From Nocardioides anomalus (lineage in GTDB: Bacteria > Actinomycetota > Actinomycetes > Propionibacteriales > Nocardioidaceae): 64,000 bases of DNA. Numbering within the stretch: position 1 is the stretch's first letter; each line of letters begins with the position of its first letter. Shown piece by piece: positions 8,724 through 15,942 of this stretch. The notes beneath the pieces are model-generated. The model was given only the letters and a program-made list of their open reading frames with translations, made no database searches and had not been told where the DNA came from. The stretch spans positions 2,046,001-2,110,000 of the forward strand of contig NZ_CP049257.1 of assembly GCF_011046535.1 (NCBI RefSeq), written 5' to 3'. The position numbers and the translations under genes were made by a program.

Positions 8724-9117
8724 GTCCACCCCCGAGTCCACCTCTGCGCACACCGTCGACCACGGCGGCCTGCCCGTGGTCCCCGAGGCCGGCGGCGGCG
8801 GCACCGCGACCGTCAGCGTCGACGACGTCACCGAGGCGATGAAGGACGTCGTCGACCCCGAGCTCGGCATCAACGTCGTCGACCTCGGCCTGGTCTACGG
8901 CGTGCACCTCGACGACGGCCACAACGTCGTCCTGGACATGACCCTCACCTCCGCGGCCTGCCCCCTGACCGACGTCATCCAGGACCAGACCAACTCCGCC
9001 CTCGAGGGCCTCGTCAACGACGTGGCCATCAACTGGGTCTGGATGCCCCCGTGGGGCCCGGACAAGATCACCCCGGACGGCCGCGAGATGCTGCGGGCCC
9101 TCGGCTTCAACGTCTGA
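8716..9117 (+). CDS. sufT: SufT-like metal-sulfur cluster assembly factor (DUF59/MIP18 family)
   Basis: 133 residues. The DUF59 domain occupies residues ~35-130 with the family blocks DPELGINVVDLGLVYG and TSAACPLTD, the latter with the conserved cysteine, after a low-complexity Ser/Glu/Gly N-terminus. DUF59 proteins (SufT, PaaD, human CIAO2) help maturation or delivery of Fe-S clusters to client proteins. It overlaps sufU by 8 bp and is the last gene of the suf operon, followed by a strong hairpin. Confidence 0.9.
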   Translation: MVESTPESTSAHTVDHGGLPVVPEAGGGGTATVSVDDVTEAMKDVVDPELGINVVDLGLVYGVHLDDGHNVVLDMTLTSAACPLTDVIQDQTNSALEGLVNDVAINWVWMPPWGPDKITPDGREMLRALGFNV

Positions 9118-9154
9118 CTTCGTCATCCGTCTGCGCCTCAGGGCCACGACAGGG

Positions 9155-9187
9155 GAGCCCCGGACGACTCGTGGTCGTCCGGGGCTC
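9155..9187. terminator. Hairpin terminator between the suf operon and a convergent gene
   Basis: A perfect 14-bp stem (GAGCCCCGGACGAC / GTCGTCCGGGGCTC) with a 5-nt TCGTG loop lies 37 nt after the sufT stop and 49 nt from the stop of the convergent gene at 9237. There is no T-run on either side. That is common for actinobacterial hairpins, and it may end transcription from both sides. Confidence 0.7.
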
Positions 9188-9236
9188 GTTCCGGTTGCGC
9201 GGACGGGGGACCGCGGCCGGAGTCTGGCCGACCGCC

Positions 9237-10037
9237 TCAGCCCGGCGGCAGGGTGAGGGTGGTGGTGGCCGGGGTCCCTGGCCCCTTCGTGCTGACGCCC
9301 CGGGTGACCGTGACCGTGAAGTCCACGCTGTCCGCGCCCTTCGGGACCGGGGTCGCGAAGGGCAGGCTCGCGGTCTGTTCCTCGGGGATGTCGAAGGGGA
9401 CGCTCCCGAGGTCGGTGTCGCCGGCCTTCGCGTCGACCGTGCCCTGGCACCCGTCGGCGCCCGTCCCGCAGCTGAGCTGGAGCGAGACCCGGCCGCCGGC
9501 GTCGGGCTGGAGGGCGGTGGTGGTGACGTTGACCAGCGAGGGGAACTCGTTGCCGGTCGGGGTGTCGTCGCCGTTCGGGTCGAAGCAGCCGTCGAACTCG
9601 TAGACGGGGTTGGTGACCTCGGCGCCCTTGCGGTCGGTGAGGGTCTGGAAGCCGACGAGCTTGCTCGGGCCGCCGGCGGTCCAGCAGCCGTTGGAGTGGA
9701 CGTCGAGCTCGAACTTGCCGTAGCCCTCGGGGGGCATGGGGTTGTTCGGGTCGGTCCAGGAGACCAGGCAGTTCCAGTTGCTGCCGGGGCCGACGTTCGC
9801 CTCGACGGCGCCGCCCTTGTCGCACATGGCTCGTGCGTCGAGGGAGGCCGGGGTGACGCCCTGGTGGCCGAGCAGGCGGGCCTGCTGGGCGTACAGGTTG
9901 GCGAACTCGGTGGGCAGGGAGCGCTCCAGGCGGGCCTGGGTGACCGCGCTGCCGCCGCCGGTGCCGGCGAGGACGGCACCGGCGATGGCGACGAGGGCGA
10001 CGAGCGCCAGGACGACGGTGATGACGAATCGACGCAT
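9237..10037 (-). CDS. Secreted or membrane-anchored protein of unknown function
   Basis: 266 residues. Residues ~4-27 form a hydrophobic segment (VITVVLALVALVAIAGAVLAG) that is either an uncleaved anchor or a signal peptide; the rest is hydrophilic and extracellular. Cysteines near residues 70, 88, 118, 150, 194 and 202 are compatible with disulfides. I do not recognise a family. It starts 2 nt after the stop of the ABC permease gene and is the last gene of that operon, so it may be substrate-related or part of the export system. The ATG is preceded by GGAGGCTGACC, a plausible Shine-Dalgarno sequence. Confidence 0.65.
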   Translation of the reverse strand: MRRFVITVVLALVALVAIAGAVLAGTGGGSAVTQARLERSLPTEFANLYAQQARLLGHQGVTPASLDARAMCDKGGAVEANVGPGSNWNCLVSWTDPNNPMPPEGYGKFELDVHSNGCWTAGGPSKLVGFQTLTDRKGAEVTNPVYEFDGCFDPNGDDTPTGNEFPSLVNVTTTALQPDAGGRVSLQLSCGTGADGCQGTVDAKAGDTDLGSVPFDIPEEQTASLPFATPVPKGADSVDFTVTVTRGVSTKGPGTPATTTLTLPPG

Positions 10038-10039
10038 GG

Positions 10040-10912
10040 TCAGCCTCCGGTGATGTCGCGACGGCGCAGGACGAGGAAGGCGGCTGCGAGGCAGACCGCG
10101 CTCCACCCGGCGCAGGTGACGACGGACTCGAGGAGCGGCCCGGTGAACCGGGGTGCCGCGAGGAGGCCGTGCCAGGCCTCGAAGGGGGTGGAGAGGAGGT
10201 ACGGGCGCAGGGTCTCGATGCCGCCCAGCGCGCCGACGAGCTGCATGACCAGCCCGAGCACGACGGGCGCGGCGATCCCGACCGCGGCGTTGCGCGACCA
10301 CACCGAGAACAGCAGGGCCAGACAGGTGAACCCGACCATGGGCAGGGCCATCGTGGCCCAGGCGGCGGCGACCAGCCCCAGCGCGGCGTGCGGCTGCACG
10401 GTCTGTCCGGACAGGCCGGTCAGGGGCTGGTGGCCGACGACCACCCAGCTGGCCGCGATGGTGGCGGCGGCGAGCAGCGCGAGGGCGACGAGCGCGAAGA
10501 CCACCGCGACGACGGTCTTGGCCCAGAAGAGCGTGGCCCGCCCGGTGGACCGGGTGAGGACCGTCTTCCAGGTGCCGTGCTGGTCCTCGCTGGCGAAGAT
10601 GTCGCCGGCCACGACCGCGGTCAGCAGCGGCAGCACCCACTGGGAGGCGAAGCCGAGGACCAGCAGCGCCATCGCGAAGCCGTTCTCGGTCGCGAACCGG
10701 CCGAAGAGCGTGTCCTTCGGCGGGCGGGGCTGGGCGTGCACGACCACGACGACCGCGATCGGGGCGAGGACCGCACCGATCAGCAGCGCCTTGGTGCGCA
10801 GCTGGGCGCGCAGCTTGCGGGTCTCCCACACCAGCGCGGCGGCGAGGCCCGGGCGCCGGGCGGCGGACGCGCGTACGCCGGCCTCGCGGCTCGGGAGGGC
10901 GGTCGTGGTCAT
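10040..10912 (-). CDS. ABC-2 type transporter permease
   Basis: 290 residues with about six hydrophobic segments: one after a basic N-terminal region (ALLIGAVLAPIAVVVVV), then FAMALLVLGFASQWVLPLLTAVVAG, VVAVVFALVALALLAAATI and three more toward the C-terminus. The GDIFASEDQHGTWKTVLTRS loop is typical of ABC-2 permeases (Glu/Gly-Thr loop). It overlaps the ATPase gene stop by 4 bp (ATGA) and pairs with it as a two-component exporter in the cell membrane. The substrate is unknown. Confidence 0.85.
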   Translation of the reverse strand: MTTTALPSREAGVRASAARRPGLAAALVWETRKLRAQLRTKALLIGAVLAPIAVVVVVHAQPRPPKDTLFGRFATENGFAMALLVLGFASQWVLPLLTAVVAGDIFASEDQHGTWKTVLTRSTGRATLFWAKTVVAVVFALVALALLAAATIAASWVVVGHQPLTGLSGQTVQPHAALGLVAAAWATMALPMVGFTCLALLFSVWSRNAAVGIAAPVVLGLVMQLVGALGGIETLRPYLLSTPFEAWHGLLAAPRFTGPLLESVVTCAGWSAVCLAAAFLVLRRRDITGG

Positions 10913-11877
10913 CGGACGGTCACCGTGGTGCGGTCGTCCGGCTCGGCGTCGGTGAGCATGAAGAACAGGGCCTCCAGGGGGGTCTGGGTCGGGGTGAACT
11001 GGCGCAGCCCGATGCCGGCGCGGACCAGGTCGGCGACGTACGCCGAGAGCCGCGCGGGCGGCCCGACGGCCACGAGCCCGCCGTCCGGGTCGACCTCCAC
11101 GGCCACCTCGGGGTGGCTCGCGATGGCCAGGGCGACGGCGCGGGCGTCGTCGTCGGTGCTGAGCAGGTGGCCGGGGTCGGGGGCCATGGCGCGCAGCTGG
11201 CCGAGCGAGCCGTGGAAGGCGACCTTCCCGCGGGCCATGATCGTGACGTTGTCGCAGATCTCCTCGACCTCGTCCATGTGGTGGGAGGACAGCAGGACGG
11301 TCAGTCCGCTGTCGGCCAGCCGCTTCACCAGCGCCCGCATGTCGCGGATGCCTCCCGGGTCCAGGCCGTTGGCCGGCTCGTCGAGGATCAGCAGCCGCGG
11401 GTCGCGCAGCAGGCTGGCGGCGACACCGAGCCGCTGCCGCATGCCGTAGGAGTAGCCGGCGACCTTGTCCTCCTCACGCCCGGTGAGGTCGACGACGTCG
11501 AGCACCTCCGCGACCCGGCCGGCCCGGGTGGCGCGCTCCCCGCCGTCGAGCAGCGCGAGCCCCTCGAGGTTCTCCCTCCCGGTCAGGTAGGGGTAGAAGC
11601 GAGGACTCTCGATGAAGCCCGCGACCCCGTCCAGCACCCCGACCCCGGACTCGTCCCAGGTGCGCCCGAAGACGCGGACCGTGCCGGAGTCGGGGCGGAT
11701 GAGGCCGAAGAGCATCCGCAGGAACGTCGTCTTCCCCGCGCCGTTCGGCCCGAGGATCCCGTAGACCTCGCCCTGGGCGACCCGCAGGGACAGGTGGTCG
11801 ACGGCGACCAGCGGGCCGTAGCGCTTGGTGACGTCGACCGCCTCGACGGCCAGCGCGTGGTCAGGGGTGCGTGCCAT
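10909..11877 (-). CDS. ABC transporter ATP-binding protein (ABC-2/multidrug type)
   Basis: 322 residues. Walker A is GPNGAGKT near residue 44, the signature is YSYGMRQR near 141, Walker B is LLILDEPANGLD near 160, and the switch His follows in LLSSHHMDEVE. The ~100-residue C-terminal extension is the regulatory domain common in DrrA/BcrA-type exporters. It pairs with the permease immediately downstream. I chose the ATG at 11877; a GTG three codons upstream (11886) is a close alternative, and neither has a clear Shine-Dalgarno sequence. Confidence 0.88.
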   Translation of the reverse strand: MARTPDHALAVEAVDVTKRYGPLVAVDHLSLRVAQGEVYGILGPNGAGKTTFLRMLFGLIRPDSGTVRVFGRTWDESGVGVLDGVAGFIESPRFYPYLTGRENLEGLALLDGGERATRAGRVAEVLDVVDLTGREEDKVAGYSYGMRQRLGVAASLLRDPRLLILDEPANGLDPGGIRDMRALVKRLADSGLTVLLSSHHMDEVEEICDNVTIMARGKVAFHGSLGQLRAMAPDPGHLLSTDDDARAVALAIASHPEVAVEVDPDGGLVAVGPPARLSAYVADLVRAGIGLRQFTPTQTPLEALFFMLTDAEPDDRTTVTVR

Positions 11878-11940
11878 GTCCTGCACGGTAGGAACGTGCG
11901 GATGAAGGGCGGGTGAAGGCGACGGCCCCTCCCCGGCGGA

Positions 11941-12379
11941 CTAGTCGTCGGCCCCGATGCGGAACGTGTACGGCGGCCCGCCGAGCCCGTCGTCGACCGC
12001 GGCCTCCCCGCTGCTCGTGCCCGCCGGGACCTCGACGGTGGCGACGAAGCCGAGGCGGTCGCCCGCCGGCGTGAAGGGACCGAGGTCGGCGACGCTGCCG
12101 TCGGGGAAGGTGACGGTCAGCGTCACGTCGGGCAGCGGCACGAGCGGGTCGTCCGCGTCGGAGGTGTCGTTGCAGGTGCTCGTGTACCACTCGCCGTGCA
12201 GCTCCAGCGCCTCTCCCGGGGCGACGGTCGGCGCCGGTCGACCACGGCGGTGCGTGTCGTGAGCGTCGTCGAGCTGCGGCCCCGCGCACGAGGCGCCGCC
12301 CCCGCCGGCGTCTGGCGCCGCCGCAGCCGGCGGCCACGACGGCGAGCAGGCAGGCCAGGGAGACGGCGGTGGTCCGCAC
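11941..12379 (-). pseudogene. Lipoprotein gene disrupted by a frameshift
   Basis: The GTG at 12379, with CGGAG 7 nt upstream, begins MRTTAVSLACLLAVVAAGCGG, a complete lipoprotein signal peptide with lipobox VAAGC. After about codon 21 this frame turns into Arg/Ala nonsense. The adjacent frame picks up a sensible mature domain (EALELHGEWYTSTCNDTS and VTLTVTFPDGSVADLGPF) that runs to TAG at 11941. The total length of 439 nt is one base more than a multiple of three, as expected for a single inserted base near 12310-12320. A sequencing error is the main alternative. The mature part resembles a small extracellular beta-sandwich of unknown function. Confidence 0.6.
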
Positions 12380-12401
12380 GGGTGCTCCGACGCCCGCCCG
12401 G

Positions 12402-12893
12402 TCAGGTCGGTTCCGCGCGGGGCAGGTCGAGGTCGTGCTCGGCGATGAAGGCGTCGATGTCGTCCTGGCTGGTCTGGCCGGCGGCCAGCGCCTGCTTGGC
12501 GGCGAGCAGGACCTCGTACGGCGCGGTCAGCTCGAGCGCGATGCCGTCGGGGTCGCGGAAGTTCAGGTGGTGGCCGAACTCCATGTCGCGGATCGGCGTG
12601 TAGACCACGCCGTGCTCGTCGAAGCGGCGCTCCCACGCCTCGAGCTCCTCGCGGGAGCTCGCGGTCAGACCGACGTGGTCCACGCCGGTGTGGAGCTCGC
12701 TGAACGGCCCGCCGGCGGCGCCGTCGTGCCGCACGACCGAGAGCGTGAAGCCGGTCCCGGGGTGCATGAGGATGCGGCCGTACCCGACGTCGAGGACGAG
12801 CACGAAGTCGAACACCTCGGTCCAGAAGCGCTGGCTGCGGTCCAGGTCGGTGACCGTGAAGGACAGGTGGTCGACACCGGCGAACGTCACCAC
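12402..12893 (-). CDS. VOC superfamily protein (glyoxalase/bleomycin-resistance fold)
   Basis: 163 residues with two vicinal-oxygen-chelate modules, the first at VDHLSFTVTDLDRSQRFW and the second at VDHVGLTASSREELEAW. Possible metal ligands are the two early His residues and the Glu in GIALELTAPYE. The C-terminal ~45 residues are helical and acidic. GTG at 12893 is preceded by GGAGG at 5 nt; the next codon is also GTG and could serve. It lies 22 nt upstream of the broken lipoprotein gene. Substrate unknown: members include glyoxalases, dioxygenases and resistance proteins. Confidence 0.78.
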   Translation of the reverse strand: MVTFAGVDHLSFTVTDLDRSQRFWTEVFDFVLVLDVGYGRILMHPGTGFTLSVVRHDGAAGGPFSELHTGVDHVGLTASSREELEAWERRFDEHGVVYTPIRDMEFGHHLNFRDPDGIALELTAPYEVLLAAKQALAAGQTSQDDIDAFIAEHDLDLPRAEPT

Positions 12894-12983
12894 GGGGACC
12901 TCCGGAGACAGGATCGGTGCCTCGACGCTAGGACGGCGGACCGCCGGGCGCCAGGGAACCTGTTCCTGGGCTAGCGTCGCGGA

Positions 12984-13586
12984 GTGCCCACGGTCCTGGT
13001 CCCGCGCGAGCGGTTCGAGCGGTGGGTGGCCAACTTCCGGGGCCGCCACGGCGACGCGAGCCTCGCGGTGACCGACGGCGCCCTGCGCGGCGCGGCCGCG
13101 GACGGCTCGACCTTCGAGGCCCGGCTGCCCCTCGGCGCGGCGTACGACGGACCGGCGGGTGCGGCCGCGTTCGCCGAGCGGGTGCGGCCGGAGGGGGAGT
13201 GGGGCGTGCTGCTGGTGCGCAAGGGCGGGTTCGCGGTGGCCCGGCTGGAGGGCGGGCGGACGGTGGAGTCCAAGGTCGGGCAGCGGCACGTGCAGGGCCG
13301 GACCAAGGCCGGCGGGCAGAGCCAGCAGCGGTTCGCGCGACGGCGCGACAACCAGGCGCGGCAGGCCTACGAGGCGGCGGCCGACCACGCGGCGCGGATC
13401 CTGACCATGGCGGCGGTGGTGACCGGTGGTGACCGGACCGCGGTCGAGGAGGTGCTCGCCGACCCGCGGCTGGCCGGGCTGCGGGTGGTCGGGCCGTGGC
13501 TGCCGGTGCCGGACCCGCGGCGTGACGTGCTCGAGCAGGCGGTGGCCGACGGCTCGTCCGCGGTCGTGGAGGTGGAGAACGCGTGA
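12984..13586 (+). CDS. acVLRF1-type peptidyl-tRNA hydrolase (Vms1-like release factor)
   Basis: 200 residues resembling the actinobacterial branch of the Vms1/ANKZF1 release-factor-like family. These proteins are thought to cut nascent chains from tRNA on stalled large ribosomal subunits. The diagnostic stretch is RTKAGGQSQQRFARRRDN around residues 106-123; the Gln at ~112 takes the place of the release-factor catalytic Gln. A basic helix follows and then a RecA-like C-terminal half (VVGPWLPVPDPRRDVL). The GTG start lies 6 nt after TAGCGT (12972-12977), so it is probably leaderless. The stop overlaps the next gene's GTG by 4 bp. Confidence 0.8.
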   Translation: MPTVLVPRERFERWVANFRGRHGDASLAVTDGALRGAAADGSTFEARLPLGAAYDGPAGAAAFAERVRPEGEWGVLLVRKGGFAVARLEGGRTVESKVGQRHVQGRTKAGGQSQQRFARRRDNQARQAYEAAADHAARILTMAAVVTGGDRTAVEEVLADPRLAGLRVVGPWLPVPDPRRDVLEQAVADGSSAVVEVENA

Positions 13587-14089
13587 GGCTGCTGCTCCTG
13601 GCCGACACCCACCTGCCCCGGCGGGCCAGGGACCTGTCGGCCGAGGTCTGGGCCGAGGTCGAGCGCGCCGACGTGGTCCTGCACGCGGGCGACTGGGTCG
13701 ACGTCGCGCTGCTGGACGAGCTCGAGGCGCGGGCCCGGCGGGTCGTCGGCGTCTACGGCAACAACGACGGGCCGGCGCTGCGGGCGCGGCTGCCCGAGGT
13801 GGCCCGCGTCGAGCTGGGCGGGGTCCGGTTCGCGGTGGTGCACGAGACCGGCGCCAAGCTGGGCCGCGAGCAGCGCGCGGCGGCGACGTACCCCGACGTC
13901 GACGTGCTCGTCTTCGGCCACAGCCACATCCCGTGGGACACCACGGCCGAGACCGGGCTGCGGCTGCTCAACCCGGGCTCGCCGACCGACCGGCGCCGCC
14001 AGCCCTTCTGCACCTACCTCACCGCGCTCGCCACGGACGGCGCGCTGCGTGAGGTCGTCCTGCACCGGATCGAGCCCCGGATCGGCTAG
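13583..14089 (+). CDS. Metallophosphoesterase (YfcE/MJ0936-like)
   Basis: 168 residues of the calcineurin-like fold. All five family motifs are present: ADTHLP near residue 7, HAGDW near 34, GNND near 56, VVHE near 90 and GHSH near 113, then NPGSPTDRR. These supply the two-metal centre, and the short length fits a YfcE-type phosphodiesterase with artificial or nucleotide substrates. It overlaps the acVLRF1 gene by 4 bp (GTGA), so the two are co-translated; a role in RNA or tRNA end cleanup is only a guess from that link. Its TAG stop doubles as part of the next gene's -10 box. Confidence 0.85.
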   Translation: MRLLLLADTHLPRRARDLSAEVWAEVERADVVLHAGDWVDVALLDELEARARRVVGVYGNNDGPALRARLPEVARVELGGVRFAVVHETGAKLGREQRAAATYPDVDVLVFGHSHIPWDTTAETGLRLLNPGSPTDRRRQPFCTYLTALATDGALREVVLHRIEPRIG

Positions 14090-14092
14090 CGT
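14087..14092 (+). promoter_or_regulatory. -10 box overlapping a stop codon, upstream of the phosphotransferase gene
   Basis: TAGCGT is followed by 7 nt and the ATG at 14100. Its first three bases are the TAG stop of the metallophosphoesterase gene. Confidence 0.5.
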
Positions 14093-14099
14093 CCGCAGC

Positions 14100-15011
14100 A
14101 TGTGGCAGCCCGAGCCGGGGTGGCACCCGCTGCCCGGCGGGAGCGGCACGTCCACCGTCGGCGTCTGGCGCACCGTGCTCGGCGGCCGCCCGGTGGTGGT
14201 CAAGCGGCTCGCCCGCCCGGCGCCCCGGGACCCGGCCGAGCTGTCCGACCCGCGCCACTTCGCCTACTGGCGGCGCGCGGCCGACGTGGTCACCGCGCGG
14301 CTGCCGCTCGACCGGACGCCGGGACTGCGGGCGCCGCGCCTGACCTCGGTCGAGGAGGACGAGGAGGGCATCACGCTCGTCCAGGACTGGGTGGAGGACG
14401 CCGCCAACTCCGGGCTGTTCTCGGCGCTCGCGCTGGGTCGGTTCACCGGCGCGGACCTGGGCGAGCAGGCGTTCTGGGCGCGCGCTCCGCTGCGGGACCG
14501 GATGGCGCGCACCGAGCGGCGCGGCGGCTGGCCGACCCTCGCCCGTACGACGGTCGCGGACGTCGCGGACCACCTGTGGGCCCGGCGCGGGGCACTGCTG
14601 GACGAGCTCGACGCCCTGCCGCAGGTGACCCAGCACGGCGACCCGACGCCCACCAACCTCCCCGGGCGCGACGAGGACGACATCGTCGCCATCGACTGGG
14701 GCACCCTCGGCACCGGGCCGGTCGGGGGCGACCTGGGCCTGCACATGCTGAGCGCGCGCGAGGAGTTCGAGCCGCTCCTGGACGCCTACCTGCTCGGCCT
14801 GCCGCCGGGCACCGCCACACCCGAGCAGGCCGCGCAGGGCGCCCGCGTGACCGCCGTGCTGACCGCGCTCAGCCGCGCCGAGTGGGCGCTGGCCCGGGTG
14901 GCCGGCGGGGAGGGCGCGCTGGCCGGCAAGTACCGCCACCCCGCCGTCGCGCCGCACCTGCGCTCTCTGCAGCGGCAGTTCCCGCAGATCGAGGCCCTGG
15001 TCGGGGGCTAG
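14100..15011 (+). CDS. Aminoglycoside phosphotransferase-like small-molecule kinase
   Basis: 303 residues with the APH/choline-kinase fold. The catalytic loop is QHGDPTPTNL near residue 180 and the metal-binding Asp is in AIDWGTLGTG near 199, so both key motifs are intact. The N-terminal lobe has VVVKRL as the ATP-binding Lys strand. The substrate cannot be told; this family acts on aminoglycosides, macrolides, choline, homoserine and others, and nothing nearby points to antibiotic resistance. The ATG has no Shine-Dalgarno sequence and lies 7 nt after TAGCGT. The gene ends 7 nt from the convergent protease gene. Confidence 0.75.
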   Translation: MWQPEPGWHPLPGGSGTSTVGVWRTVLGGRPVVVKRLARPAPRDPAELSDPRHFAYWRRAADVVTARLPLDRTPGLRAPRLTSVEEDEEGITLVQDWVEDAANSGLFSALALGRFTGADLGEQAFWARAPLRDRMARTERRGGWPTLARTTVADVADHLWARRGALLDELDALPQVTQHGDPTPTNLPGRDEDDIVAIDWGTLGTGPVGGDLGLHMLSAREEFEPLLDAYLLGLPPGTATPEQAAQGARVTAVLTALSRAEWALARVAGGEGALAGKYRHPAVAPHLRSLQRQFPQIEALVGG

Positions 15012-15018
15012 ACGCGGG

Positions 15019-15921
15019 TCAGAGCGACGCGGCCGAGAAGGTGTCGCACTGCTTGATGTTCGTGGCCGAGTAGCCGGTCTTGAACCACTTCATCCGCTCG
15101 GCCGAGGAGCCGTGGGTCCACTGCTCCTTGTTGACGTCGCCGCCGCCGGCCTGCTGGATCCGGTCGTCGCCGACGGTCTTGGCGGCGTCCAGCGCCTCCT
15201 GGATGTCGCCGTCGTCGATGGACTCGAAGATCTTCACCCCCGAGCCGTCGGTGGTGCCGGTGGCGCCCTTGGCCCACATGCCGGCGTAGCAGTCCGCCTG
15301 GAGCTCCAGGCGCACCGAGTCGCTGGTGGGCCCGGTCTGGGTGCGGACCCGGCCCATGGTCCCGAGCAGGTTCTGGATGTGGTGGCCGAACTCGTGGCCG
15401 ATGACGTACGGCTCCACGAAGTCGCCGCCCTGCCCGCCGAGCTGGCCCTCGAGCACGTCGGCGAAGAACGTGGTGTCGAGGTAGATGGTCTGGTCGGTCG
15501 GGCAGTAGAACGGCCCGACGTCCTTGCTCGCCGCGCCGCAGCCGGTGTTGGTGGACCCGTCGAAGGTCACGACCTGGGTCGGCCGGAACGCCGTGTTCGT
15601 CTGCTGGGGGAGCACCTGCGACCAGTAGGACTCCAGCGAGACCTCGACGGCCTTGCGGGCGCAGTCGGCGCTGTTGTTGGCGTCCGCGCCGGTCTTGCAC
15701 TGGTCGTAGCGGTCGGTCTCGGTCGCCGGCCCGCCGCCACCGGAGCCGCCGCCGGCGAACTGCACGATGAGGTAGATCACGACCACCACGATGGTCGTGC
15801 CGATGCCGCCACCGGTGATGCCGCCGATGGGCAGGTTGCCCATGCCGCCGCCACCGCCGCCCCCGCCCCGGACGTCCTTGACCCGTCCTCCGCTGATGTC
15901 GGCCTTCGGGTTGAAACGCAC
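15019..15921 (-). CDS. Neutral zinc metallopeptidase, YpfJ-like, single membrane anchor
   Basis: 300 residues. A Gly-rich basic N-terminus precedes a single membrane helix near residues 42-56 (TTIVVVVIYLIVQFAGG), a Gly/Ser linker and then the peptidase domain outside the cell. HEFGHH at residues 176-181 supplies two zinc His and the catalytic Glu, and the downstream ELQADCYAG supplies the third ligand region of this family. Four or more cysteines suggest disulfides. The GTG start lies 6 nt after TAGTCT on the minus strand, inside a palindrome shared with the divergent ABC-F gene. Substrates of this family are not known. Confidence 0.85.
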   Translation of the reverse strand: MRFNPKADISGGRVKDVRGGGGGGGGMGNLPIGGITGGGIGTTIVVVVIYLIVQFAGGGSGGGGPATETDRYDQCKTGADANNSADCARKAVEVSLESYWSQVLPQQTNTAFRPTQVVTFDGSTNTGCGAASKDVGPFYCPTDQTIYLDTTFFADVLEGQLGGQGGDFVEPYVIGHEFGHHIQNLLGTMGRVRTQTGPTSDSVRLELQADCYAGMWAKGATGTTDGSGVKIFESIDDGDIQEALDAAKTVGDDRIQQAGGGDVNKEQWTHGSSAERMKWFKTGYSATNIKQCDTFSAASL

Positions 15922-15938
15922 GGCCCTAGACTAGGGCC
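15922..15938. promoter_or_regulatory. Palindromic divergent promoter: GGCCCTAG-A-CTAGGGCC
   Basis: A perfect 17-bp palindrome fills nearly all of the 21 bp between the two divergent start codons. It carries TAGACT on the plus strand (15927-15932) and TAGTCT on the minus strand (15933-15928), so the two -10 boxes overlap. The minus-strand box is 6 nt from its GTG; the plus-strand box is 10 nt from its ATG. Confidence 0.55.
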
Positions 15939-15942
15939 AGTC

